Shown here piece after piece: positions 8,392 to 15,395 of a stretch of DNA of 34,193 nt; position 1 is the first letter of the stretch, and each line of letters begins with the position of its first letter. This stretch comes from Opitutia bacterium (GTDB lineage: Bacteria > Verrucomicrobiota > Verrucomicrobiia > Opitutales > Seribacteraceae). Below the pieces are notes generated by a model that did no database searches, was not told the origin of the DNA, and saw nothing but the letters and a program-made list of their open reading frames with translations. A program made the position numbers and the translations under genes. The DNA lies in contig NYYP01000025.1 in the NCBI GenBank assembly GCA_002686835.1, positions 9,477 through 43,669 on the forward strand, in the 5' to 3' direction.

Positions 8392-8763
8392 TTACTTATC
8401 CTCGGAAGGGGATGAAGGGTCGTTGGTTAGATCCTCCTCCTTCTTGATTTCAGGTTTTTCATCCTTAGGTGAGTTGCCATCTGCTTTATCCGGTGCTGAG
8501 GCTTTTTCAGATCCAGCCGGTTTTGGGGATTCGGAAACAGAATCTGATGCAGGCTTGTCATTTTTCACTTTTGGTTGATCAGATGAATTACTTTCAGATG
8601 GTACGGCTTTCTCGGGAGCATCCTTCTTCTCGGGAGCATCCTTCTTATTATCTTCCTTGGATTCTGAACTTACCCCTTTCTTTTTGCTTTTGCTGTCAGT
8701 ATCTGGGATATCTTTGCGCTTGGCAGCTTTCTTAAGCACGGCTGCTTTTTCTGGCAGCATCAC
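8392..8763 (-). CDS. Low-complexity charged tail ORF, possibly the frameshifted end of the upstream membrane protein
   Basis: The frame encodes about 123 residues almost wholly of Lys, Glu, Asp, Ser and Pro (for example KKDAPEKKDAPEKAVPSES), predicted disordered. It begins inside the 3' end of the membrane protein gene at 8732-9631, overlapping by 32 bases in the +1 frame. The upstream protein ends ...AAQAARDAARKSSRA; skipping one A of the five-A run (8746-8750, minus strand) would instead read ...RDAARKAAVLKKAAKRKD and continue through this frame. That continuity suggests either one longer gene disrupted by a homopolymer error or mutation, or programmed slippage. It may alternatively be a separate gene starting at the overlapping ATG. 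An 18-base tandem repeat lies inside. Confidence 0.5.
   Translation of the reverse strand: MMLPEKAAVLKKAAKRKDIPDTDSKSKKKGVSSESKEDNKKDAPEKKDAPEKAVPSESNSSDQPKVKNDKPASDSVSESPKPAGSEKASAPDKADGNSPKDEKPEIKKEEDLTNDPSSPSEDK
8609..8644. repeat. Two perfect tandem copies of an 18-base unit
   Basis: TTCTCGGGAGCATCCTTC occurs at 8609-8626 and again at 8627-8644. On the minus strand it encodes the doubled KKDAPE/KKDAPE segment of the charged tail, an in-frame duplication likely made by replication slippage. Confidence 0.9.
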
Positions 8764-9631
8764 GAGCTGCCTGTGCGGCCATTTCCTTGCGTGCTGTTAC
8801 AAAGGAAACAACGCATAAAATAACATAGATCAAAAGAAGGCCAGCGGATAGAAGCATACTGGTAGGCTTGAGACTGGACGCTTCATATATGTGATAGGGC
8901 TCATTGCGCCACCAACTCATTTCGGCAAAGGCTCCAAAAACCATCTTGGCAATGGAAATGAAACCTAATAAGGCAATGAGCACAGCAACATGCATAATGT
9001 GCTTTTTGGCATTGGGTGCCTTATCAGCGGCAACTGCCAATAAAATTAAAATCAGACCAATAATTCCAGGAATAAAGGCGGTCCAACTTTTGCCAAACTC
9101 GAGAGATTCTCCTGCCTCAGGGGCATTGAGGACATTTTCCCAATTATTTGAAGTTAAGGTAATGGGGCCTTCCGAGCCTCCCGCATTGTTATAAATAAAA
9201 CGAAGTTTTGCCTTTTCCACATCAATTTCTGACCAAGGAATAGATTCGTAACTCTCAGTACCAGCATTGCTATAGTTTTCAGATTCCTGAAGGAGGCCAC
9301 CAAGAGTATCTCCCGATGAACTGGCATACCAAAAGGATTCTGGTTCACCTTTCATTCTGCCTGCTTTTCGGGCGTAGTTATCTTCGTTAGTATTCTTGGC
9401 ATGCCCCCCGTTTAATTTATGGACGATCCACCAAACATTTTCACCTGCTGAATCATCACAGGGCATAAAGTCGAGCACAACATCTTGGTCGCCATCGGAT
9501 AGGACAAATTCGGCATCGCTTGCCCAGGGGCCGGTTAGCTTGATCGAAAGACTCGGATCTTGTACAAGATAACTTATTAATCCAGTCAGAATAAGTATTC
9601 CGCCAAGAATGAAAGATGGTATTTTAAGCAT
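8732..9631 (-). CDS. Four-helix membrane protein of unknown function
   Basis: I do not recognise the family. The 299-residue product starts with a hydrophobic helix (ILGGILILTGLISYLV, residues 9-24). An extracytoplasmic region of about 150 residues follows, with many acidic and aromatic residues (FMPCDDSAGENVWWIVHKLNGGH, ESFWYASSSGDTLGGLL). Three further helices follow: FIPGIIGLILILLAVAA, VAVLIALLGFISIAKMVF and MLLSAGLLLIYVILCVVSFV. It ends in an alanine-rich basic helix (KEMAAQAARDAARKSSRA) that continues naturally into the overlapping frame at 8392-8763, so the true protein may be about 120 residues longer. It is divergent from clpS. Confidence 0.75.
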   Translation of the reverse strand: MLKIPSFILGGILILTGLISYLVQDPSLSIKLTGPWASDAEFVLSDGDQDVVLDFMPCDDSAGENVWWIVHKLNGGHAKNTNEDNYARKAGRMKGEPESFWYASSSGDTLGGLLQESENYSNAGTESYESIPWSEIDVEKAKLRFIYNNAGGSEGPITLTSNNWENVLNAPEAGESLEFGKSWTAFIPGIIGLILILLAVAADKAPNAKKHIMHVAVLIALLGFISIAKMVFGAFAEMSWWRNEPYHIYEASSLKPTSMLLSAGLLLIYVILCVVSFVTARKEMAAQAARDAARKSSRA

Positions 9632-9738
9632 CCTTTTTAAAAAAGCCTCTTTCCTAAAACAGGCAAGCCCGTAAAGTTTAAAAATCCTCTCGTTTAAAGG
9701 TCAAAATTACTTATCTTACCTTCAAGATTGATTTTGAG

Positions 9739-10023
9739 ATGATAGTGGAAACAATTACCGAGGAAAAAACAAAAGAAGGCATTGGCTTAGATTCTGTCTG
9801 GCGTGTGGTCGTTCTAAACGATCCGGTCAACCTTATGAACTATGTGGTAATGGTTTTCAGGAAGGTCCTCGGCTTTGATGAGGTTCTAGCCACTAAGCAT
9901 ATGAGAGAAGTTCATGAAAAAGGCCGTTCCATTGTTTGGTCTGGTAGTCGGGAAAGAGCAGAAATATATGCCTATCAGTTACAACATTGGCGGTTGCAGA
10001 CAATCTTGGAGCGCGATGATTGA
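9739..10023 (+). CDS. clpS: ATP-dependent Clp protease adaptor ClpS
   Basis: Adaptor that binds the ClpA/ClpC N-domain and delivers N-degron substrates to Clp protease. 94 residues, the usual size. Core motifs: VVVLNDPVNLMNYVVMVFRKVLGF, where ClpS normally has 'LlNDDyTpMeFVv.vL...F', then AxxxMxxVHxxGR (ATKHMREVHEKGRSIVW) and the end RERAEIYAYQLQHWRLQTILE. The Asn-Asp of the substrate pocket is kept, while the usual second Asp is Pro, as in actinobacterial-type sequences. It overlaps the next gene by 8 bases. No Shine-Dalgarno sequence. Confidence 0.92.
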   Translation: MIVETITEEKTKEGIGLDSVWRVVVLNDPVNLMNYVVMVFRKVLGFDEVLATKHMREVHEKGRSIVWSGSRERAEIYAYQLQHWRLQTILERDD

Positions 10024-10462
10024 ATTTCAATTACAGATTGATTCACGCATTACTCGCGCAGTCGCACCTTTGATTGTTAAATGCTTTTCTGATTGCGGAA
10101 AAACCTCAACCCCATCCTTTCCATACGCTGAGGAACAGGATAGGGATTTAGCTGAAGCATGGCTGAACAGTCTGAAGGAAGAGATGTTGCAGGATCGCCA
10201 ATCACTTGCCCGCTTTCTCAGTAGCAAAAAGTTTGCTCATGGATATGTTGAGTTGAAGGAAGAATGTGCAGAATTAATACTTCGGGCTATGACCGAGCTC
10301 CGCTTGTATATTCGCAAGTCCTGCCTCGATTCATTTTTAGACAGTGAGCTGGAAACGGGAGCATTTTCCTTGGGCCAAAAGCCCAGGGATGCACAGTCTT
10401 TTTATCTGGCCTACCTTGTACTTGCAGAAGTGCAAGAGGGGATAATTGCAAGGATGACCTGA
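10016..10462 (+). CDS. Protein of unknown function overlapping clpS
   Basis: A 148-residue protein from the ATG at 10016, which overlaps the clpS stop and therefore probably depends on its translation. It looks mostly alpha-helical (DRDLAEAWLNSLKEEMLQDRQSLARFLSS, ELKEECAELILRAMTELRLYIRKSCLDSF, AQSFYLAYLVLAEVQEGIIARMT). No signal peptide or membrane segment. In actinobacteria a DUF2017 protein of similar size and helical content commonly follows clpS; position and general look suggest a counterpart, but I cannot confirm homology by eye. A longer frame from 9914 overlaps clpS and is not credible. Confidence 0.7.
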   Translation: MIEFQLQIDSRITRAVAPLIVKCFSDCGKTSTPSFPYAEEQDRDLAEAWLNSLKEEMLQDRQSLARFLSSKKFAHGYVELKEECAELILRAMTELRLYIRKSCLDSFLDSELETGAFSLGQKPRDAQSFYLAYLVLAEVQEGIIARMT

Positions 10463-10474
10463 GCCGGTCAGGCT

Positions 10475-11923
10475 TTAACCTGCTCTTAGTATTTGGTTGT
10501 TTGCCACGGCAATTCCACCAAGCATTGCACCAACGATGCCCACATATCCCTGGTCGGTTCCCGCAAGGAAAAGGTTATTATATTTGGTTGACCCGTCCCT
10601 GCGCTTTGTGGGGGAACCATAGAGTGTGCCGTTGATATGACTGGTAAACCGTTTGATGGTGGTTGGAGTAAATGTATCGGTTAAGCGGGTTTGCCCTACT
10701 AATTTCCCGAGATGGATATCTCCATTGGGTAAATACCTCATAGCATGTTCTAGAATGGTTGCTTCCCAGGTTGTTTTTTGGTCGATGTATTCATCCCTGG
10801 GCAATGCTGACCACATCTCAAAATTTGCCGGATGAGTCACCCGTAACTTTGCTTCCTTGCCTTCTCGAGGAGATCCATAATTATCTGGCATGCATATGAC
10901 TCCGGATGTCAGGTCTACTAAGGAGTCGGGGCAATTGTAATTAAACTTTTCTGATTGATTAAAGAAAACAACCGTTTCACCCCAGCCAAAATCGTTTGGG
11001 TGTCCATCAAAGACACGAATTGATTCGATAATGCTAAATTTGCCGGTTTGTGTAGATTCTCCTTCAGTCAAAGGTAAATTTAAAAGTTCTTCTGTCTCCC
11101 GAATCCCACAGGTTGATATAATTTGATTAGATCGAATGATCTCGCCTGAATCTAAAATTACCCCAGTTGCCCGATCGCCCCTTGTAGTAATTGATTTTAC
11201 TCCACAGTTCATCCTTCTATCCACATCAAAGGCTTTGAGTTTTTCGGTTATAGGATCAAGGATTGCACGAATTCCAAGTTCCGGGCGGGATAAACCCTGG
11301 CGGAAAATGGCATCAAAGAGCATAATGAAGGTGGGGAAGTCGATATCGTTTGGGCGGGCAGAGCCGTAATAGCAGGTTGGACAGAGCAACATTTCTATGA
11401 GCAATGGATCAATCGAGGAATCTGCCAGAGTGGATCGAGTGGAAATCTCCGGAGCATCAACAGAATAGGCAGGAAATTCTTCCATTCTTTTGAGCAGATT
11501 AGAAAAAGAATCAATGGACCTGGGGAAATTTTCCTTAACTTGGTCAATAAAGTATTCGAAGTCGTTCGTAAATCGGAGTGATTGTCCGCCAAAAGTTATT
11601 CGGGAACAACTTTGGGGAAGAAGCTTAAAATCATCAATCGAGAGCCGTAATTGTCTGCACAATTTAAGTAATGGGGAAGATTTTCCAGAAGCCGGTGATG
11701 GATAATTGGTAAGGGCATGAAGACCAACATCAAATTTTCTGCCTTTTCTTGCATAAAAACTATTAAGTCCACCCACAACATAGTGTTTTTCCAAAAGAGT
11801 GACTCTTTTGCCAAACATGGCCAGCCTTAGTGCAGCTGATAAACCAGCTAGGCCAGCACCAATGACCAAAACCTCGCAATCAGTGGAGGCGTTGGAGGAA
11901 GGATTTGGACTTTTATTCAGCAA
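10475..11923 (-). CDS. FAD-dependent oxidoreductase, CrtI / retinol saturase-like (COG1233)
   Basis: A 482-residue flavoprotein. An N-terminal FAD-binding Rossmann motif, VLVIGAGLAGLSAALRLAMFGKRVTLLEKHYVVGG, is followed by KFDVGLHAL. The C-terminal end NNLFLAGTDQGYVGIVGAMLGGIAVANNQIL is the second FAD contact typical of phytoene desaturases, carotenoid isomerases and retinol saturases. These enzymes introduce, reduce or isomerise double bonds in long hydrophobic chains. No phytoene synthase or other carotenoid gene is nearby. It lies 36 bp after an acyl carrier protein and behind a ketosynthase, so the natural inference is a substrate that is an ACP-bound acyl chain, not a carotenoid. The exact reaction is unknown. 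Confidence 0.85.
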   Translation of the reverse strand: MLNKSPNPSSNASTDCEVLVIGAGLAGLSAALRLAMFGKRVTLLEKHYVVGGLNSFYARKGRKFDVGLHALTNYPSPASGKSSPLLKLCRQLRLSIDDFKLLPQSCSRITFGGQSLRFTNDFEYFIDQVKENFPRSIDSFSNLLKRMEEFPAYSVDAPEISTRSTLADSSIDPLLIEMLLCPTCYYGSARPNDIDFPTFIMLFDAIFRQGLSRPELGIRAILDPITEKLKAFDVDRRMNCGVKSITTRGDRATGVILDSGEIIRSNQIISTCGIRETEELLNLPLTEGESTQTGKFSIIESIRVFDGHPNDFGWGETVVFFNQSEKFNYNCPDSLVDLTSGVICMPDNYGSPREGKEAKLRVTHPANFEMWSALPRDEYIDQKTTWEATILEHAMRYLPNGDIHLGKLVGQTRLTDTFTPTTIKRFTSHINGTLYGSPTKRRDGSTKYNNLFLAGTDQGYVGIVGAMLGGIAVANNQILRAG

Positions 11924-11959
11924 CGAACTGGCAGGGGCAGGGCAGGCGGCCCCGCTTAA

Positions 11960-12220
11960 CTAGGCTGCCGCACCAGCTTCAAACTTGGGCAGCAGATAAT
12001 TGGCGCAGCTATCCAAAGATTCGAGCTCGCGGTATTCGGCTTCTGGCACATCTATGCCGTGTTGTTTGCGGAGTTCCATAACAATGTCGAGAAAATCCAT
12101 CGAGTCCAAGTCGAGTTGGTCCCGTAGCCTGATATCAGACTTAACATCGTTAAGGTCTTCATCCGGAGCGATTTCCGCAATTATGTCGAGTACGATTTGT
12201 TTGACTTTTTCTTTGTCCAT
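11960..12220 (-). CDS. Second, specialised acyl carrier protein
   Basis: 86 residues, acidic. The phosphopantetheine serine is in QLDLDSMDFLDIVMELRKQHG. The DSM context followed by DFLDIVMEL differs from the housekeeping ACP ([12 protein letters not shown]) and is seen in ACPs of dedicated secondary lipid or polyketide pathways. The C-terminal tail is alanine-rich (FEAGAAA). It lies 26 bp after the ketosynthase and 36 bp before the FAD oxidoreductase, on the same strand, so the three are presumably one operon and the ACP presumably serves those two enzymes. Confidence 0.92.
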   Translation of the reverse strand: MDKEKVKQIVLDIIAEIAPDEDLNDVKSDIRLRDQLDLDSMDFLDIVMELRKQHGIDVPEAEYRELESLDSCANYLLPKFEAGAAA

Positions 12221-12246
12221 CTGAGCTGTAAGATAATTTATTTACC

Positions 12247-13491
12247 TTACGCATCAAACTTTTTCAAGATAAGAACTGAATTGATTCCAAGCATGCCAAA
12301 GGAATTGTTGAGAATTACATTAATACCACCTTTTTTGGTAACCGCTTTTCCAGTGATCAACCCGGGAAGAGCACATGCCGGATCGAGGTTGTCTACATTA
12401 ATAGTGGCGTGGGCAATGCCATCCTCGAATGAGGGCAGATTACCGGCTAGTTCGATGGCACCTGCCGCACCCATGGAGTGTCCGATGAAACTTTTGGTGT
12501 TGTTTACCAGAGTGGATTTACTTTCCCCAAACAAATTACGAATGGCCTTACATTCCTGCTCATCACCTTGCGGGGTGGAGGTGGCATGGGTGCTGACTAA
12601 ATCAATGTCTTCGGGCTCCAGATTTGCATTTGCAAGAGCTTGCCTCATACACTCTTCCTGCCTTTCTGGGTTGGGCAAGACATAGTCCGTACCGTCAGAA
12701 TTGATCCGGTACCCAGCTACTTCTGCAATAATCTTAGCTCCACGCTTTTGGGCATCTTCCAGGCGTTCGAGAACATAAATACAACCGCCCTCACTAACCA
12801 CAATTCCATTTCGATCCTGATCAAATGGCCGGCTGGCCAAGGTGGGATCGGAATGGGAAGCCAAGGCACCCTGACTTTTAAAGCCGGCAAATATTCCGTA
12901 AGCACGAATGCTTTCACTAACCCCACCCGCCAAAGCAAAGTCGCATTCACCTAAGCGTAATTGTTGAACCCCTTGAATAATTCCGGCATTTCCGGCAGCA
13001 CAGGCTGCACCTATGGTATAATGCGGGCCGGTTAAACCAAGGTTTACGGTAATTTCTCCAGCTGGATTATTGGCAACAGTGCGAGGGTTATGGTGATGAG
13101 TCCAATACTTTACATCTTCATCATAGTGATCGAATAAGGAGCAAACTTCTGTCTCTGTCTCCACATTCCCATGTTCGGTAATACCCAGATAGATTCCGAT
13201 ACGTGAGGAATCGGTGTTTTCCAGATCCAGGCCTGCGTCCACAATTGCTTCATTAGCACAGTAGATTGCAATGCTTCCAGCCCTTGTGCCTACCCTTATT
13301 TCTTTACGTTTTTGGTATTTTTTTTGATCAAAGTTGCAAACTCCAGCCGGTTGCTCGCCCATGTTTCTGACTGGAAAAAGGGAAACTCCGCTTCTTCCTG
13401 CAAGCAGAGCTTCTCGGTAGGTGGGCAAGTCATTTCCGAGCGGACAGGTCAGTCCAATTCCGGTTAGTACGATACGGGGGAGATTGTTCAT
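12247..13491 (-). CDS. Beta-ketoacyl synthase, FabF-like with altered gating loop
   Basis: 414 residues from the ATG at 13491 (MNNLPRIVLTGIGLTCPLGND); an upstream start at 13545 adds unlike sequence. All catalytic residues remain: Cys in GAACAAGNAG, His in STHATSTPQGD, and Lys and His in NNTKSFIGHSMGAAGA, so it should be an active condensing enzyme. The C-terminal loop, which in FabF is GFGGTN or GFGGHN with a gatekeeper Phe, reads NNSFGMLGIN, with the Phe replaced by Met and the next Gly by Leu. This loop lines the acyl pocket, so different chain selectivity is likely. It is 67 bp downstream of a sigma-54 response regulator and forms a trio with the ACP and oxidoreductase genes. Confidence 0.9.
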   Translation of the reverse strand: MNNLPRIVLTGIGLTCPLGNDLPTYREALLAGRSGVSLFPVRNMGEQPAGVCNFDQKKYQKRKEIRVGTRAGSIAIYCANEAIVDAGLDLENTDSSRIGIYLGITEHGNVETETEVCSLFDHYDEDVKYWTHHHNPRTVANNPAGEITVNLGLTGPHYTIGAACAAGNAGIIQGVQQLRLGECDFALAGGVSESIRAYGIFAGFKSQGALASHSDPTLASRPFDQDRNGIVVSEGGCIYVLERLEDAQKRGAKIIAEVAGYRINSDGTDYVLPNPERQEECMRQALANANLEPEDIDLVSTHATSTPQGDEQECKAIRNLFGESKSTLVNNTKSFIGHSMGAAGAIELAGNLPSFEDGIAHATINVDNLDPACALPGLITGKAVTKKGGINVILNNSFGMLGINSVLILKKFDA

Positions 13492-13558
13492 ATTCACAAT
13501 GATTTGAAAAAATGAAGGACTCGGGCAGGTTTGGCAAGCTACCAAAAGTCAAAAAACT

Positions 13559-15151
13559 TCAGTATCTGATTTGATAACTATCGATTCGTTTTCGCAAAGT
13601 TGCCCGAGTAATTCCAAGTAGGGTAGATGCCTTAACCTGATTGCCGCCACATTCCTGCAGTGCCCGGCGAATGACTTCCTTTTCCATCTTTTCAATGAGG
13701 TTTTTTTCGCTTTCTGCACGAAGATGGGCATAGGCAATGTCAAAACTTTCTTCTATGCTAATGGAAGAGGGGGGTACGGAACTTTGTGTACTTTCAGAAA
13801 TGTTTTTTACGCCAGAATGCTGGGTTGAATTGCCAAACACAGGAAGGCTCTGCTCCGTTTCACTCATACTAGCATCAGGAATTCTTTCTGCGGTGGGTGC
13901 TGAAGCAGGGAATTCAGGCGAAGCAGATTCAGGCGTACTTGCGGGAATGTGAGATTGAGAATTGGAAGCCTGAAGACTTTGGGGCAAATCCTTGGCCAGA
14001 ATTCGTTTCCCCTTGGAAACGACTGAGGCGGAATGAAGGGCGTTTTCCAGTTCCCGCACATTTCCAGGCCATTGGTATGCCTGCAATATTTCCATGGCTT
14101 CCGTGGAGATTTCCCTGGCCCCGGTCGCAAATTTTTTGTCCAACCGAACGAGCATAAAGTCAACCAGTTCCGCAAGGTCTTCCATGCGGTTGCGTAAGGC
14201 AGGAGTTTCGATTCGTACAACATTGAGGCGATAGTACAAGTCTTCACGAAAGGTCTTTTCCTGAACCATGGATTCCAGGTTTTTATGGGTTGCTGCAATT
14301 AAGCGGACATCCACCTTTTTGATTTTGGTGCTTCCAACTCTTTGAATTTCCCCTTCCTGAATGGCTCGTAGTATTTTTGTCTGGGTTGGTAGTCCCATGT
14401 CTCCAATTTCGTCGAGAAAAAGGGTACCCCCATGGCAAATTTCGAACTGACCGGCCTTGGGTTCTGTGGCACCAGTGAAGGCTCCTCTTTCATGACCAAA
14501 TAATTCACTCTCAATAAGGTTTTCCGGGATTGCTCCGCAATTAACCGCATGAAATGGAGAATCTGAGCGGTGGCTATGCCGATGAATACAGCGTGCTACC
14601 AATTCCTTCCCCGTACCACTCTCTCCGGTAATCATGACTGTGGCTTCAGATGCCGCCACCTGTCCCACTTTTTTTAAAACCTGTTGCATTTGCTCTCCGC
14701 TCCCCACAATGCCTTCTTCGAAGTCCTCTTTGTTCAAGAGCCTTTTAGCAACACTTTCAGAGTTTCCCGAATCTATACTGGCCTTGAGAGCTTTTGCGAC
14801 CATCTCCTTTAACTTGGCCAGATCAAATGGCTTGAGCACATAATCGAATGCACCGTGTTTCATCGCCTGAATGGCGGTCTGGGTGGTTCCATAAGCTGTC
14901 ATTAGAATGACTAGCGATGCCGGAGAAGCTGTGCGCAAATGCTGGAGTGTTTCGATTCCGGAAATTCCGCCCATTCGATTATCCAAAAAAATCAGGTCTG
15001 GGTTGTTTTTTTCGGCCACCTCGATTCCCTGCTCTCCTGAGTCGGCGGTAATGATTTTGTGACCATCTGGAGAGAGAACGCGGTCGAGCGAATAACGGAT
15101 TTCCGCATCGTCGTCGATTATCAAAATAGTAGGCTTTTGAGATTTTGTCAT
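13559..15151 (-). CDS. Sigma-54-dependent response regulator, NtrC family (orphan)
   Basis: 530 residues. Receiver domain 1-120 with acidic pocket DDD near 13-15, phospho-acceptor Asp57 (LIFLDNRMGG) and Lys107. AAA+ domain from about 145: Walker A GESGTGKE (176-183) and the sigma-54 contact loop GAFTGA (223-228), both intact, followed by a Walker B region (GGTLFLDEIGDM). After it comes an unusually long, about 85-residue, Ser/Pro/Glu-rich linker (roughly 400-470). The C terminus is a Fis-type helix-turn-helix (ALQECGGNQVKASTLLGITRATLRKRI). It should activate sigma-54 promoters on phosphorylation. No sensor kinase is in the window. Its position upstream of the KS-ACP-oxidoreductase genes makes them plausible co-transcribed partners, not proven targets. 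Confidence 0.92.
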   Translation of the reverse strand: MTKSQKPTILIIDDDAEIRYSLDRVLSPDGHKIITADSGEQGIEVAEKNNPDLIFLDNRMGGISGIETLQHLRTASPASLVILMTAYGTTQTAIQAMKHGAFDYVLKPFDLAKLKEMVAKALKASIDSGNSESVAKRLLNKEDFEEGIVGSGEQMQQVLKKVGQVAASEATVMITGESGTGKELVARCIHRHSHRSDSPFHAVNCGAIPENLIESELFGHERGAFTGATEPKAGQFEICHGGTLFLDEIGDMGLPTQTKILRAIQEGEIQRVGSTKIKKVDVRLIAATHKNLESMVQEKTFREDLYYRLNVVRIETPALRNRMEDLAELVDFMLVRLDKKFATGAREISTEAMEILQAYQWPGNVRELENALHSASVVSKGKRILAKDLPQSLQASNSQSHIPASTPESASPEFPASAPTAERIPDASMSETEQSLPVFGNSTQHSGVKNISESTQSSVPPSSISIEESFDIAYAHLRAESEKNLIEKMEKEVIRRALQECGGNQVKASTLLGITRATLRKRIDSYQIRY

Positions 15152-15233
15152 AAAAAAGAAAACTCTGTATCTTCATACAATCGATATTGGGGTAAAGCTC
15201 AAAGCGATAAAATTATTCAATCTGTTGTTTGCG

Positions 15234-15262
15234 TTGACTGTGCATGCACAGAAGTACATATT
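15234..15262 (+). promoter_or_regulatory. Promoter of the CAT tRNA containing a 12-bp palindrome
   Basis: A -35 TTGACT (15234-15239) and a -10 CATATT (15257-15262) are 17 bp apart, with the tRNA starting 14 bp further on. The spacer contains the perfect palindrome TGTGCATGCACA (15239-15250), which could be an operator or could be chance. Confidence 0.5.
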
Positions 15263-15276
15263 AGATCGCTTTAAGG

Positions 15277-15353
15277 GCCAGGGTAGCTCAGGTGGTTAGA
15301 GCGTCGGACTCATAACCCGAAGGTCGGCGGTTCAAGTCCGCCCCCTGGTACCA
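15277..15353 (+). tRNA. tRNA with anticodon CAT, probably elongator Met
   Basis: 77 nt with encoded CCA. The acceptor GCCAGGG pairs with CCCTGGT (one G-U), discriminator A. D arm GCTC/GAGC and T arm GGCGG/CCGCC are intact; the anticodon loop is CTCATAA. It lacks the C1-A72 mismatch and three G-C anticodon-stem pairs of initiator tRNA. A lysidine-modified tRNA-Ile2 cannot be excluded by eye. Confidence 0.93.
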
Positions 15354-15356
15354 CTT

Positions 15357-15395
15357 TTAAAAGCCTTTTACAGTTAAAGGCTGGAGCAGGTTTTT
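15357..15395. terminator. Bidirectional terminator
   Basis: AGCCTTT (15362-15368) pairs with AAAGGCT (15376-15382) around a seven-base loop. On the minus strand the stem is followed at once by TTTT, which would end the lipoprotein gene transcript; on the plus strand a T run lies at 15391-15395, serving the tRNA. Confidence 0.65.

Noticed and set aside
10458-10472. CCTGA/TCAGG hairpin between convergent genes
   Set aside because: Only five pairs with no adequate T run; too weak to list as a terminator.
10475-11923. Carotenoid biosynthesis locus
   Set aside because: The FAD protein is CrtI-like, but no phytoene synthase, cyclase or prenyltransferase is present and the neighbours are acyl-chain genes.
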